The position numbers were made by a program, and so were the translations under genes. Positions 22,478-37,400 of a stretch of DNA of 64,000 nucleotides are shown piece after piece. The first letter of the stretch is position 1. Every line of letters begins with the position of its first letter. The notes below the pieces were generated by a model, which worked only from the letters and a program-made list of their open reading frames with translations, searched no databases and was not told the DNA's origin. The stretch lies in assembly GCA_036365455.1 (NCBI GenBank), contig JAWQUS010000003.1:9506001-9570000 (forward strand), read 5' to 3'. Origin of the DNA: Macrosoma leucophasiata (taxonomy: Eukaryota; Arthropoda; Insecta; Lepidoptera; Hedylidae).

Positions 22478-22785
22478 TACCTCAGTAGCCTAGTGGTAGC
22501 AGGCCACTACAACTACGCTGGGGTCCTGGGTTAGGTTCCCGGGTTGGGGGGTAACGGTGTAAAATCCATTATTTATTTTATTCTATATCTATTGGAATTT
22601 TTCCATTTTCTGGAAATTTCCTAGTACCTCGGAGTTTGATAATGTGCCCGGAGATGTCAATAGGCTCGCCACCTGCTACATGGGCCAAAACGTTACCGGC
22701 GAATCATGGTTGTTTGTATGTAAGTATGCTTGAATACATGCATTTACCTCTGCCTACCTCTTCGGGGATTACAGGCGTGAAGTTA
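22478..22785 (+). mobile_element. tRNA-derived SINE T1, nearly full length
   Basis: CCTCAGTAGCCTAGTGGTAG (A-box) and GGTCCTGGGTTAGGTTCC (B-box, mutated), then the T1 body and the GGGGATTACAGGCGTGAAG end. Confidence 0.82.
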
Positions 22786-23435
22786 CGTAAATTATTCATT
22801 TTATAATAAAATGCACGTCTCACTGAGTTCTACTGAACTTGTTGACACTTGCATTTTATTTTGGTTCATACAGTTGCTGAGTTATAATGAAACCCAGGCG
22901 ATGACACAGGCTTCTCTTGCTACTGTAGAAATAGTAAAACGTTTTCGTTATATAATAATATAATATTAAACTACGTTTTGCCCAGGGCGCAGAGGTTACA
23001 AAGTACTAAATTTGAAAGCATCCTTAAATCACAGTTTTCCATTAAAACTGACATTCATTTTGGCCACTCAACCACCTATATTAAAGTATAATCGTATTTT
23101 GATTATTATATTGCAATATTATCGTTGCTCAAAGTTTTCCTATTTCACGAAAGAAAGTACCTTAAAGTACTTCGTGGGAGGCAATACCTAATACACATTA
23201 TTTTTTTTTTATCTACATCAATAATTAATTGAAAGTATCAAATTGGAATTGTAGTAGTAGTTTAAACATAGACAATAAATATGCAGTATATCTTGTACAT
23301 ATGTACAGTAAAAAAGATTGATTGATTTAATTTTAGTAAATAAATTCAAAAATTTTCACGCGCGTTTTCACGACAATTAAACGAAAGGCATGTTGGATAA
23401 TGCCGTGACGTCACGATGTAAAGTACAAACCGCCT

Positions 23436-23561
23436 CTTTACAAGAATAATGTGACATTTCATCTAAATCGTTCTTTATGAAATGCAACATTATTCTTACA
23501 AGAATAACGTGAAATTTCATCTAAATCGTTCTATATGAAATGTCACATTATTCTTGTAAAG
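23436..23561. repeat. Tandemly duplicated palindromic unit
   Basis: CTTTACAAGAATAATGTGAC opens and GTCACATTATTCTTGTAAAG closes the block. Inside, two about 58-bp units, each itself palindromic (TTTCATCTAAATCGTTCT... ATGAAATG), stand head to tail. MITE-like, near 12 kb from any exon on the left. Confidence 0.75.
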
Positions 23562-23744
23562 AAGCGAAACGAAGTCGTTGAATTGTGAAGTACCAGTTTT
23601 AATAAAACTTGATATGAAGGGTGACCTAGAGTTTAGCGTGAAATCTTCATCGGGAAAAAATATTATATTTTTATTCAACAATATATTTTTGTGAGAAAAT
23701 TGATTGTGATGGTAAAATAATAATATATTTCACACGTTTTAAAA

Positions 23745-24080
23745 CATTTTTTTAATCTATCAAGTAGCCAATTACTTGGCCATACATTACCTACCAACCA
23801 ACCTTCACACGGTAATACTGAACACTGCCATTTTCGGCAGATAAGCAATGCGGTGATGTCTCCTACGTCCTCGAATTCCTGTGGAGATGGAACTCTACCG
23901 CGAGTAATAAATCCAATGAGCATGCTTGTTCTTTCTTGATTGATTGCCGCAATTATGAGGAGTTATATAGATGCACTGGTGAACGAGTTCCATCGTAGGG
24001 GTATTCGAGGGCGTAGATACCACCGCATTACCTAATATATCTGCCAGAAAATGGTAACACTGCTGTAACATACACGTGAA
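23745..24080. repeat. Inverted pair of Bm1-like SINE fragments
   Basis: 23760-23905 is the family on the minus strand (CCATACATTACC...GGTGATGTCTCCTACGTCC). 23985-24070 is the same part on the plus strand (GGGCGTAGATACCACCGC). Together they can fold back. Confidence 0.6.
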
Positions 24081-24872
24081 TTGCATGATTATTTGCTTAC
24101 CTTCAAAAAATAAATAAGAAACGCCAGTGATGTTCTATTATCCATCTAAATCCATCTCAATTTGAAAACTCTCTCCTGTTTCTCACTTCCGGAGAGTGAG
24201 ACTCTTGCCAATATCACTTCACCCAGAGAATCGAACCTGTGATCTCCGAGCTAACAGTCTCTAGCACATAGCCTAATCACTAAGTAATAGTCAAGTCTTT
24301 TATTTGAGATATTTTTATAAATAAATATTATTTGTGGGAAATAATGCTCTTTTACTATATTAATCTGACACGATATTTAAATTTAGCCTCAAAGTTTTAG
24401 TCATACTTTATGAGTTTTTTTATTGCATCAGATAATCTTTAACAGCTAGACTGCCTAGCTTCTCTCCTACACTTCAATTTCAAAAAGACAGTTTGTCATA
24501 AAAAATAATGTGCATTAATTATTATCAAAAAATAACTAAATATATCAAACACAATTCATTTTTTGTTAACATTCAATTACTTTAGGATAGCTTTTCCGAG
24601 TGTGAGTTTTAAGGAGGGACTTTGAGGCAGATTGTACAATTATCAATCATTATTCCAAGAAAATTAAAAAAAAGACCTACCTACTTTATATTTTTACTAA
24701 TTATTAATTAATTCCGCAAAAAATACACACATCTCAAGTTCAAGTGTTGATAATGACTTTTCTACGTGTCATTCCCCGTGTTAATTTGTTGCGGAATCAC
24801 CAAATTGTAAATTTCCATGTAAATATATTTTATTTATACTATTTATGCTTGTATAATCATAGCGTTAAATAC

Positions 24873-24909
24873 GTCCTTCGTTTAACCTGTACCAGGTTAA
24901 ACGAAGGAC
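24873..24909. repeat. Perfect 17-bp palindrome, 3-bp loop
   Basis: GTCCTTCGTTTAACCTG, loop TAC, then the exact complement. It lies in the putative 3' flank of Dicer-2. Confidence 0.85.
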
Positions 24910-25253
24910 CATCGCTTAATCTCGTGTAACATCACTCATACACTTGTCTTATAATACTCACATAATATATAATTGTGACTTAATAGAAGATTATAAAAAC
25001 CACACGAAAGAAACGTATTAGGCGTATTTGTATGACAAATGGGGATACTACATTAATAAACATACATTATACTATGGTAAAATAACTACTATACTATGGG
25101 CATATATAAATTGAAAATATGATCTAAAACTATAAATTGATAATAACTATAGTTGTATAAAAATAGGAATGTACGATACAAGCCACGCTTGGACCATACA
25201 ATACATCTCTTTGAAAGTAATGTTAACTTAAAAGCCCTCAACTTCACTTACAT

Positions 25254-25410
25254 TTAGATAGATAATATTTTGAGGGCTAATTTGGCTGCAGCGACTTTTG
25301 CCTGCGATTTGTTCTGGCCAACGCCATAAATTGTATGCTGTATACCATTTTTCGTGAACGTAAGCGATATCATCATCTTCGGTATGTCTTCACTGACCTG
25401 CTTCGATACT
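25254..25410 (-). other. Dicer-2 last exon: dsRNA-binding domain and stop
   Basis: Encodes the C-terminal half of a dsRBD ending [17 protein letters not shown], the usual KKxAK-type helix, then TAA at 25254-25256. Acceptor CTTACAG precedes it on the minus strand. The 3' UTR would run towards about 24.8 kb, where TTTATT (AATAAA on the minus strand) occurs. The exact end cannot be fixed. Confidence 0.85.
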
Positions 25411-28400
25411 CTGTAAGATCAAATAAAAATGGTCAGTTAAGAATATTATTTAACGAAGTTACGTATTAGGCGTATTTGTATAGATGGGAATACTACATTC
25501 ATGTACACACATTATTTATACTATGGTAAAATAACTATACAGTTAAGAATATTATTTAACAACAACAATATTCTTCATTGTACACCATTACACGTAAGTT
25601 CACGCCTGTAATCCCCGTAGGGATAGGCAGAGATAAATGCATGCATTCAAGCCTACATGCAAACACCCACAGTTATCTTTTGGCCCATGTAACAGGTGGC
25701 GAGCCTGTTGACATCTCCGGGTACATTACCAAACTCCGAGGTACTGGCAACGTCCAGAAAATGGAAAAATCCCAATAGCATAGCAGATAAAGCATTTTAC
25801 ACCGTTATCTCTGATATCCCCCGACCCAGGAATTGAACCCAGGACCCCAGCTTAGTAGTAGCAATTTATAACTAAAAGAATAACATAAAAACAGAAACGA
25901 GTACAAATGGCAGCCTTATCGCTAAGAGAGCGATCTGTTCCAGGCAAACAACAAAGGAGATTGTACTAACAAGTACAAAACAAATGAGAAATAAAAATAC
26001 ATAACGAAAAAAAAAAAGAAATTTTTCTCTACCAGTGGTGGGGTCTTCACATCCCGAAGACATCAGACTACATAAATAAGAATAAAGGTAAGAATATTTA
26101 GAATTGTGCGTGTACACAATGGGTCCATTGGTTTACAATAGGCTGCCGGACACAAAAAAAGTGCAACTTCCACCATGAAAAGACTGAGAAAATGGTTAAA
26201 CCGGTGTGCCTTCTATTCAATAGAAGAATTCTATGAATTGCCAGTAAGTTAATAAATGTACCAATTTACTGATATTATTCCTATTTTATATTTTTATAAT
26301 TTACGCTTTCAATGAAATTGTATGATATTTAACTAATTAAATTAATTTTAACGTTTTCGTAGGTTAATTTAATTGCTATTTAAATATAGGTAATATCGAA
26401 TATTAAATTTAATCAATATATTGTTAATATATTGTACCTACTAAAAATGACTTGTAACTTGGTGTTACTAATAAAGATATTGTATTGTATTGTATTGAAT
26501 TGAATTTTTTGAAGCAAAACTACCAATTAACTTACCCAAATACAGGGCATGCGTGTATTTGCTCGTATAAAACCCTTGTAGGTTGCTTCGGTATACACGT
26601 AGCGAAGTTGTGTATCTCTTTATGCATAATTCTGTACACTATGTTCCAAATAGTCTTGAGATCCCCACCGCTGTCAATGTAAATGGCGCCCATGAGAGCT
26701 TCAAATATGTCGCTGAGTACCTATGTAACAAAAAATAAAATATTTTATTTATTTATTTATTTACTCTTTTTATGCACAAAGATTGTGTACATAAAGGCGG
26801 ACTTAATGCCACTAGGCATTATCTCCCAGTCAACCTTTGGGTTATGAAGAGAGCGACGATGTAGGTGCCAAACGGGTCTAAATTTAGAAATTATGAGTGG
26901 GAAATGATTTGGTCAAATAATTATATTAATAAATATAGTAAAAAATAACATTCATGACAAAAAAAATAAATATTCGACATGATAATATATATGTACCTAA
27001 GGCATAGAGGAACTCGGCCCACCGGTCGCGGCGGACCGGAGGGGAGTAGCCATGGCGTTTATTACCGATGCAAAACACATTTTTTGCGGGTGAAAATTTG
27101 TATGACACACACTCACACTACAAAAATCGTCTATTACTACGAAACTCACACCTTGACTCTGACAAAATACATAAATAATTTCACGCACACATTTAAATGT
27201 CTGGGCGACAAGCATAGTACCATGTGGTCTTGTACTTTGACAGAGGGCAAAGCCTGCATATGGCTACTCCCCTCCGGTCCGCCCCAACCGCCGGTGTTCC
27301 GTGTTGCTCTCCCTCAATAGATACCGCATACATGGCAAGAGATCACACAACTCTTACTTGTTTTGAGCACTTGAGGTTCAAGAGGACGTTATCGTCCACA
27401 TAAGAATAAATACGCTTAAATAAATACATAAATACGCTTACACTCACAGCCCCACACTAGGTATAACCTGTATCGTGGGTGCCGTTGTACACACACAACA
27501 CATACACACACACCCAGACCCGAAACAAATATCTGTAGGCCATACAAATATTTGTCCCGGTGCGGGGATCGAACCCGCGACCCTTCGAATCAAACGGTGG
27601 TTTCACACCGCTGGACTAACCGGGTCGTCAAAGTAAATAAGAATATAAAGAATAGAAAATCAATCGTCGTATTTTACTCATGATTTTTTTCACCATACGA
27701 TATATCTTTTCTTGGGGTGATTATTATGAATAGGCCATAATAATTTGTCAAAAGGCAGATGCATTGCCACCCCTGAGGCTTAAGTTTTGCCTCTGTGAGA
27801 GAAACGAGGCCATACATTACCATCTAACTGAAACATGATGATAGTGACGACTGAACATTGCCATTTGCGGGCTGCCTTCTAAGTCGTAATCTAGACCTTA
27901 ACTCGACCTTACTTAATGGAATTGGTATTATTAGTTGTAACTAATAACGTCAACTCGACATTCTGCCTCCGTTTGAGGTAAGAAAGCAATTGTCAAACTC
28001 CAAGGTACCTCATGACCTGCCTTGAAGTTTCGAGGAGTATTTACATTTACACCATATACATATTCATGCGCTCAATAATTTTTTCATGTCGAAACTGTCT
28101 GGAAATATAATTAAATACCATATTTTTCTTCTACTTATTTTCAAGACTTTGTGAATTATCTATATGATAATCCGTACACATGAGTTTCTGTCAAAATACA
28201 ACTAATAATATGGATTACGAGGCGTCCTCATAAAGTATCTTAAGCTGAGTGTGAGTCAAGCAATGTTTCAAGTAACGCCTCAGATTATGGGTGTAAGTAT
28301 TGCTATGGTCGCAATACGAACTATTATTTTTATATAAAATAAAATACTAATTTTCTTTAAAAATAAAATACGAACTATGTTATCGAGCTACGACATTGAA

Positions 28401-31400
28401 ACTCTACCACCAGTTACTAAACTTTAAACGTTTGGACTTATCAACGTATTTAATTGTGTTAATAACTGGCAGCACTAGATTATTTTGTAAATTACCTTAG
28501 GAACTTCGATGTATTCGGCGATTTGGCATTCAACTTCATCGATCAGATACAAAACATCTTCCACGATCTCGTGGTCCCTCTGTTCTTGATGTTCCACGAA
28601 GTTTTTTATCGCGTTAGCCAATGCCGGATTTACAGGATAGCAGATGAATCTGTGAATCAAAAATAATACTCACGTCACATCTGTATTCTTCCGTCCTATA
28701 TTAAAAGGCCATTAAGTGTTATTGGGGCGAAATGCCTCTTCATATTCCATAGTCCTTTCTCTGAGTTTTATACATAGGGCGAAATTTCTCTAACTACCAG
28801 TTTAATCCGTATTTATTGTATATAATGACGGAGATCTGAAGACTCCGTATACCGAAAATTACACCTTATCAAGTCCTTTTAAATTCTTAAACAATCGTAG
28901 TACAAAGCAGCTGTATAGTCGTAGGTTTACATAGTGTTAGTATAGTGCTAGTGTTTTTTTTTAAATTAAATTTGATATCCTGTAAACATAGACTCACGCC
29001 GTAAAACGAAATAATCCATGCAGCTACATTGAGCCGCGTGTCCGTACAACCAACCAATGACTAGAGCGAAAGCGAAAATGCGTAGATCATTTGCAAAAAA
29101 AAGCACAGAAAATGAACATTTTTATTTATTGGCATTATGGCATATTTATAATCCATATTTTACTTACTTGTGCAATCCCAATTTCACCACGAAGGCCGCA
29201 AAACTGACATTATTCACGAGAGCCGATCTTAGATCAGTCAACTCACCAGGTTTCAAGTCAGGCCAATTTTCATAAATGTATGAAGTGATCAAGAAATCTA
29301 AAATTGCATCACCGATAAATTCAAATCTTTCATAAGAATTTGTAAAACGATTCCGCGTGTAAGAAGGGTGGGATAAAGCCTGTAATTAAATAAAATAAAA
29401 ATAATTGTTATTCCAAACATTAACAAAGATCAAAATATAAAAGATATAAGTGGGTAAAAGACTCCCCTGAGGACTTTTTGTGTCCTGAAAGTGGTAAATA
29501 AGCATACAGTTTACATAGATCAAAGTATACAGTTTACAGTGAACATTGTAGAACTATAGGTAAACATCAACATAAAAATTGCAAACAGAGACTTTAATGT
29601 AGATGCCTCTCCTGAGGCCTAAACTAAAATTAGAGGGCTATATATAACCACCTCACTGAATCACGAAATCGCTGATTTAGCAGTAAGTATTCTAGCCTAT
29701 TCCCATTTTATCTAGACTAGGAAAATTAATTAAATCAGCAGAAATAATGCGTGTTGTTTTGGAAATATGTGCAAATAAAATCTTTAGGTATAAATCATTA
29801 ATTAATACACTAAGATCCAGTGTGCTCCAGCGGTGGGCAAAGAGCGTGCAGTGGAAAAGTTGTTCCTTTTTAATTTATATAATTAATGTAAGTTAATAGT
29901 TTTCAGGATTTAAACAAAAACACTTTAAAAAGATACATTGCACCACTTAGGCTAATTCGTTATTGACATAAAATCAAATAACTCACGGTATCATTTGAAT
30001 AAATATGCGATTTTTACCACCTATAAAGGTTAACGCAACTATTTGTGGTAGCGTTCACATGACGTTTTGGCACAAAGCAGCACCTGCAGCAGATGCACCT
30101 GGATGAGGACTCACTATGCAAAGCTTTTTGAGCAAGCGCAATGAGATGATGTATCATCTCTTATGCCAGTATGTTGGCCTTGCTGGTAAGCGTATGAAAA
30201 TCCACGGAATGGCACACCCTACATTGGGAGATTACAAGGTAGGGGAACCGTTAAATTCGTCCTAAATGCATTTAAACGAGCCGTGCATAGCCATTCACAA
30301 AAGATACCTATTTCCTTTATGAATAAAAATATCTCGACGCAACAAGGCCCTAAGGTATTAAAAGACAGATCTCAGTATCGTATTCTGAGACTGAGAGAGT
30401 ATCAGAATACGACATTAGGCTCCCGTTTAATATGGAAAAACGTTATCTTAAGATCATTTCAAGGACTGAGATCTGTCTATTAATGCGGACGCAAGAGCCC
30501 ATAAATAAGATAAAACAACTAATTTATGATCATATTCAGAAGGAACTGCCTCAGTAGCCTAATGGTAGCAGGCCACTACTATTACGCTGGAGGTCCTGGG
30601 TTCGATTCCCGGGTCGAGGGTTATCAGAGATAACGGTTTAAAATCCTTTATCTCTGGTTCTATTGGGATTTTTCCATTTTCTGAAAGATTCCCAGTACCT
30701 CGGAGTTTGGTAATGTGCCCGGAGATGGCAACAGGCTCGCTACCAGTTACATGGGCCAAAACGTAACCGGCGAATCGTGGGTGTTTGCATGTATGCTTGA
30801 ATGCATGCATTTATCTCTGCCTACCCCTTCAGGGATTACAGGCGTGAACTTACGTTTAGAAGGAATTAATGTAATACTGAGACACATGAAAAATTGGGCT
30901 TACCTCAAGCAGATAAGATGGGTCTTTGAATTTATAATCCAAGATCGCTTCAACATCTTCTCGGTTGTGATAGAGAAGAAGATTTATTTGCTCTTCAGTT
31001 ACTTTTCCGTCCTTTATCGGCGAAGGCACCGTTTTCACAAGCAGATGATTCAATTTGTCCTTGAAATGTATAAAACGTAACATGCATAAAAAACAATCGT
31101 CAGAACTGTACCTACAGCTTTATTTTATAACTACTTTAGGATTTTATAAGTAAAATTTCCCTTAAATAGTAAAACGTGGGTGGTGCTAGCAAAGACTGAA
31201 ATTCAAATATGCAATTACTGTTATTTTTTAACTGGCCAAGTGCGACTCAATCGGCTTAGTAGTTTTGAAGCGAATTGATTGTGAGAGACGTTCGAGAAAT
31301 CCTACAAGGGTTCCGTATTTATGTATTAGGTAGAGAACCCAAAAAATATATTGTTTCTTACCTGTGCGGGTATTATCCGGAACCATTCCAAAATTTTGAT

Positions 31401-34400
31401 AGCTGACGGAATGCCACCGTGAACCAGATAGGTGCCAATCAAGGCTTCTACGCAATCAGCAATCGACTACAAAAAATATTAAACGGTGTGTAAACAATTT
31501 TATGATGAATTAACATACGTTTTTATCAAGAAGAGGCATCAAGGGGCTCTCGCTAGGATAATTGGGTCGAAGGTCAACAAGCAAGTACTGCAAGTACTAA
31601 AGAAAGCAGAAAAAAGTAGTATAAAGTATAATAATTTTATCATTAGCACATTACAAACTAGATGACTCTACCCACTCTACCTCTACGTGTTCAAGCCATG
31701 TTACAAAGGCCCGGGGTGTAAATAATAGCAAATATCCCGTGCTTACGAGAAATATAATCAATTTTTATAAAAATGAATCGCTTCGAATTCCCAGTAACAA
31801 TTTACATTGCACCCGCGCAAAGCCGAGACGGGTCGCTAGTAAATGGTAGGTGATGAGAAAAATAATCTCCACTTCTGTTACTGTAATTCGATGATTTCTG
31901 TGAAATTACTTTTTTAAACAATAGAGGTTAGTGTTCATCGGATACAAAGTAAATCGATTTTTGTAAAGTATTGATTGATTCTAATGGTTTACAAACAAGA
32001 ATTTTAAAAAGTAATTGAAATAAAAAATTCATAAACTTAGATTTTTCGGAGTTCATTGACTTCATATAAAAAAATCAATAAATAGAAGCGGAAATAAAAC
32101 AATGATATTGAATATATAGGGTATTCAATATCATTGTTTTATTTCCGCTTGCATTTGCATATTATTATTTGAAATTAATTTATATAATTTAAGAGTGCGA
32201 TTTATTTCTTAAACTGCAATATTAACTTACTGTCGATTCTGTTTTAAGCGAGTCTTGATTATTCGTAATAAATTGTTATAGCATGCATTGGAAGCTCTAT
32301 TACCTACTTTGGCGTTTCATTCTTACCGCATAAATATTTAAACAAAACAAAGTAACAATGATGTGATTTACAATAATTATAATAGCCATTAAAGTATGAA
32401 ATAATTAATATGACATCATTAAAAAACATGTCGAATATTTCCTTCAACCTTTAAATGTTATCTTAATATATATAAATCTCGTGTCACAATGTTTGTCCTC
32501 AATGGACTCCTAAACCACTTAACCGATTATAATAAAATTCGCACACCATGTGCAGTTCGATCCAACTTGAGAGATAGGATAGTTTAAATCTCAAATTATA
32601 GTTGCAATTTTAATTTATTGCTAATTATTTGTCTGTTATTATTTGACAGTCACAATTATCTGTTAACTCCAAATGATTCTAACAGATGTCGATACCTTTC
32701 GACTGGGTTGAGTAAGTAATCAATAGATGGCGCTGCTATGGTAAATCTACAAACATGTCATTTAAGCTACATTTAAACAGCTTATTTACCACGTGTTGTT
32801 GACGCTATAAATTTTTATTTTGTACCTATTGATTTCTGCTTAATATCAAGTGTCATTTTAATTAATTGTGTTCAACGTACTTCCCCTTCAAATCTCAATC
32901 CAGTGAATTTGTATACCGACATCAACATTTTCGTCTTTGTTCGTAAATAATTTCATTGTACTAAAGGGTTATAGTAGTAGAAAGTCAAATAAGGAGATCA
33001 CCAATTTTTTTTACAAATACCATCTGTGTGAAAAAGCATAGTGGACTCCGTGACTGATGTTCTCTTATTGTTCCTCTTAGATTGTTTACTATAATGTAAT
33101 ATAACAAAAACTTTAGCCACAGCAACGCGTGGCCGGGTCAGCTAGTAGAAATATAAATAGTATCTTATTGATTAGAAACTTTGTGTCTGTGCATGAATTG
33201 TCAAAAGAATTATAGTAGTTACACACGCTCTTTATTCGGTACGGAGCGGCGATTTGATACGCTCCGAACCAAATCTGGCCGTATGTAGAGGAATTCGGCG
33301 GCTATAATAATTATTAATCAATTCCGATGCGGTCGGCTCGCGCGGATTAGGTCGGCTGATTCGGTCCGCCGTTTGTAGCGAGTGCGGATTTGGTCGGCGG
33401 ATTCGGTGCGCCGTACAGAATCCGGACGTGTTACTATTATTAGATGTATTGTCAGCGATAAAGCTTCGGCAACCTTACCTTGTCGGAAACAGCTTGCGCT
33501 CGCACGTAGCACTGCATTGCGTTTTGAGCCATCCCTTGTGGTTCCGGCTCTGCCGCACCTTCTTGTTCAGTGTAACGTTGCTGAACTTTTTTCCAACTCG
33601 CCGCAGATATTTTGCCTGATAGCACCTCGGATTTCGGGAAACTCATGCCGATGAGGAACGACGGCCGAATCTGAAAAAAAGGCAATTGATTCATACGCGT
33701 TGCTTACACCGATGATGTCACCCGCATGTTTCTTATTAAATACATTTTAAGGCATGGCTTAAACATTTACTGTAGGTATGGCAGAACGCCGCTTGTCATG
33801 TCAGCTAATTGCTACTTTAGATAACTAACAAAAAATCGTTATAAATGATTACAATGAATTTTAGAATAAGATATGTAGCATTGTCTTTATTAGTAACTAG
33901 CGGCCCGCCCCGGCTTCGCGCGGTGCAATGTTGCCTACCCTCTCCTATTCGTCTTAGCGTGATGATTATATTACACCTTGTATCTGAAAAACCCAAATAT
34001 CTTACGGAACCCTATTTTTTACAAAATAAAATATAGCCTATGTTACCCGTGGATAATGTAGTTTTCGAATAGTAAAAGAATGTTTAAAATCGGTCTAGTA
34101 GTTATTGAGCCTATTCAATACAAAGGTAGACGAGGCACGAGAGGTTTGTCAGAACCGGGATGTCTGGCGCCCTACACTCTCTGCCTACCCCCTTAGGGAC
34201 CTGGCGTGAAGATACATACATACATATTAAAATAACTTATCACCGTCCTACAACAATAATTGTAGGACGGTGATAAGTTATTTTAATATGTATGTATGTC
34301 CACGAACAAGCTATTTTTTGCATGATTCTTCGATTATTATCTAAGATATTTATTTATAGAAATCTACGGCAACGGCTCATACTTCAGAACATACTTACTT

Positions 34401-37400
34401 GAATTTGAGTATACAAATTTATTTTTAAATTTATTAAAAAGGGCCTTAGTTACCTATCAGGACTGCACAATTTGTGATATTCCAAACGGCGAAGATCACC
34501 AGTAGCGGAGTTTGGTGGTGTAAAGAGCTCATTAAAAGAACATTTCACATCCTTCTCTAACTTAAAGTTCTTTAAGTTAGAGAGGGATGTGAAATGTTAC
34601 AATAACTTTAACTTTAACAAATATCGTGGTGCAACCCAGGCTAAGCATATTTTATAAGTATTAAAAATGGAAACCGTTCGGCGGTAATTACCTACATATC
34701 TATCCATTATAGTTATTGTTATATTTATTGTAAAAATAGCTCTATTACGTACGGATTTTAATTTTATTATTTTATTTATTTATATACTAGCTGTGCCCGC
34801 GACTTCGTCCACGTGAGAAAAAATATGATTGTTCAGTATCAACCCGGACGAAGTCGTGGGCGCAGCTAGTATAAAAGTAGCCTAAGTTACTCGTTATTAC
34901 ATCAGCTATCTGCCAGTGAAAGACCCGTCAAAATCGGAGACACTCAAATTCTACTTATTTGTATGTAGGTATGTATGTATGTATGGAGATAAAAATAGCC
35001 TAAGTTACTCCTTATTACATCAGCTACCTACCCGTGGAAGTCCCGTCAAAGTCGGATACACTCTAATTCTCTAACATTTGCAACACCAGGTGAGTCGCCA
35101 ACGCGCTGCCAGCCCTGAAGGACTCTCTTGACCCCAATTTTTGAAGAACCCCATATTGTAGTACCGAGGGAACACCTCTGAGGGAAGTTCATTCCACAAT
35201 TTACACATTCTGGGCAAAAACGATCGTGAGACCGTTGAACATTGCCAGGTGTCCAGTCGGTGAGGGTTGAACTTCTCTCTTCGGCGGGTAGTACGGTATA
35301 GGAAAAGAGACGGTGGCACCATGTCGAACAGTTCAACAGAGCACTCGCCATTGTAGAGATGGTATAAAACGCAAAGACTCCCAATACGAACGACGCGTCT
35401 TTGTAGGGAGTCAAGTGGACCAAGTCGGCATTTGGGGGCTCCCGCCCACAAATGAGTAAACATACAAAGATGATAAGACGAATAACTGCTTGTCAGGATG
35501 ACAAGGCGAACAACTGCATCAGGATGTGTTTATTAGGGCTGTTGATATTTTTGAAGATATATAACTTTCGATATATCGCTATTATTATTTCGATATATCG
35601 GTTTATTGGCTGTTCAGCATATTTTTAATAAGAACGCGTGTGAAGAAAAAAATCGACGGTGCCATCAGCGTAGTCTCTCGAAATCTCTTCCATTTGTTTC
35701 AAATACACAGGAAGCACGAATACGCGAGCAAAAAAAAAAGTCATATCTATAATTTTATTTATGGTAATGTTTTAGTTTAAATAATTGGCGAAATAAAAAC
35801 TTATAAAAAATATCGAGCGCCGCTATCTAAATTTCAATATCGAACTAAAGTCCAAAAAATTTCGATGTTTCTGAAAAAAATATTCGATATTTCGTTATAT
35901 CGATATTTATCAACAACCCAAGTGTCCCATTTCTTTTCTGGGTCAGACTTCCATTTTTAAATTTATCTGCACTCTCCATCAGACAAACTCAGAGATCGTT
36001 AAAGGTCAAAGAACCAATACCTACATACAAAGAATAAACATTTCGCTTTTCACTTCCATCAATATAAAACCGGACAAGTGCGAGTTCGACTCGCGTGGTG
36101 AGGGTTCCGTACATAATCTAAATTTAATGTGTTTTTTTAATCGGATCCAAATTTGTTCGATTTAATTTGAATACTCAAACTTCTTATAGGTTTTCCAGTA
36201 ATCTACAGGCAAAGCACTATTTGCCACTTTTTTTAAGTTCAGTAGTTTCGGAGATAGGGGGGGAATGGTTAATTTTCGTCGTTTTTCTTAAATAACTTCA
36301 AATTTGTTTATGCAAAAATTATAAAAAAAATATATTTGAGATGCTGACAACAACCTCTTTCATTTGATATGTCACACGACACAGTTTACGAACGTCTTTT
36401 TTTTTCATTTTCTGATTTAACTCCCGAAAGTGCCCCCCCTCTGTTTAAAATTTATTATTTTACTTGACGTGTTCATCTTTGGGTCACCAATTTACATATA
36501 TTCATCAAATTTCAACTCAATCGGTCGAGTAGTTTCGGAGCAAATTGGCTGTGACAGACGGACAGACAGACAGACGCACGAGTGATCCTATAAGGGTTCC
36601 TTTTTTCCTTTTAAGGTACGGAACCCTAAAAATGAAGTAAAATTTTACAATTAAAAAAAAAACCTAACTTCACGCCTTTCATCCCCGAAGGGGTAGGCAA
36701 ATGCATGCATTCAAGCATACATACAAACACCCACGATTCGCCGGTTACGTTTTTGGCCCATGTAACAGGTGGCGAGCCTGTTGACATCTCCGGGCACATT
36801 ACCAAACTTCGAGGTACTGGGAAAAATCCCAATAGAACTAGAGATAAAGGACTTTACACCATTATCTCTGATAACCGGGTAGGGACCCGGGAATCGAACC
36901 CAGGACCTCAGCGTAGTAGTAGTGGCCTGCTACCACTAGGCCACCGAGGCAGTCGACTTACAATTTTATCTGATTACGATATAAATATATATATCAGATA
37001 GTGTCGCGTTATTGTACATTTATAAATCGACTATGACAAGAAATCCGATTAATTGATATCTTATATTTTAATCACAAAAGCAGGTACTTACTTACAGAAA
37101 TATGTATGTATACCTACATAACAATTTTGTGTATTTCTTTAATGAAAGAGTGTTTCTTTATAATAGGTTGGGGAAAAAGTCTTTTCGCATTATAGTATGT
37201 ATGAACTTGTAATAAAATCTCTTTGGCTGTAGTATTTGTATCTGGCTGGTTTTGGTATCATTGAAAGTTAAAATTTTAAAGAACATAATTCCAAATTCAA
37301 ATTAGGAAAATGTGTGATTTTCATTTGTTTTTCGTACTGTCAAGATGAGTGAATCTAATGAAGAAATTAGATACATTTTAAAATTTTACTACAAAAAAGG

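Larger units (their letters stand above)
26536..29379 (-). other. Dicer-2 RNase IIIb-encoding exons
   Basis: Exons 29168-29379, 28496-28649 and 26536-26720. The signature [17 protein letters not shown] and the second acidic motif [18 protein letters not shown] are intact, so this catalytic half also looks active. The domain begins at the end of exon 30904-31059 ([13 protein letters not shown]) and continues with [12 protein letters not shown]. Confidence 0.88.

Noticed and set aside
27545..27626. tRNA gene on the minus strand
   Set aside because: A- and B-boxes are good, but the sequence continues into a SINE body without an acceptor stem that closes.
31228..31455. Separate 75-codon frame at 31228-31455
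   Set aside because: It is an out-of-frame shadow of the Dicer-2 exon 31362-31466, whose correct frame encodes [12 protein letters not shown].
35526..35929. Firm 8-bp target duplication for the 35534-35921 element
   Set aside because: Only GTGT is shared between GTGTTTAT and GTGTCCCA, so the hAT call there stays tentative.
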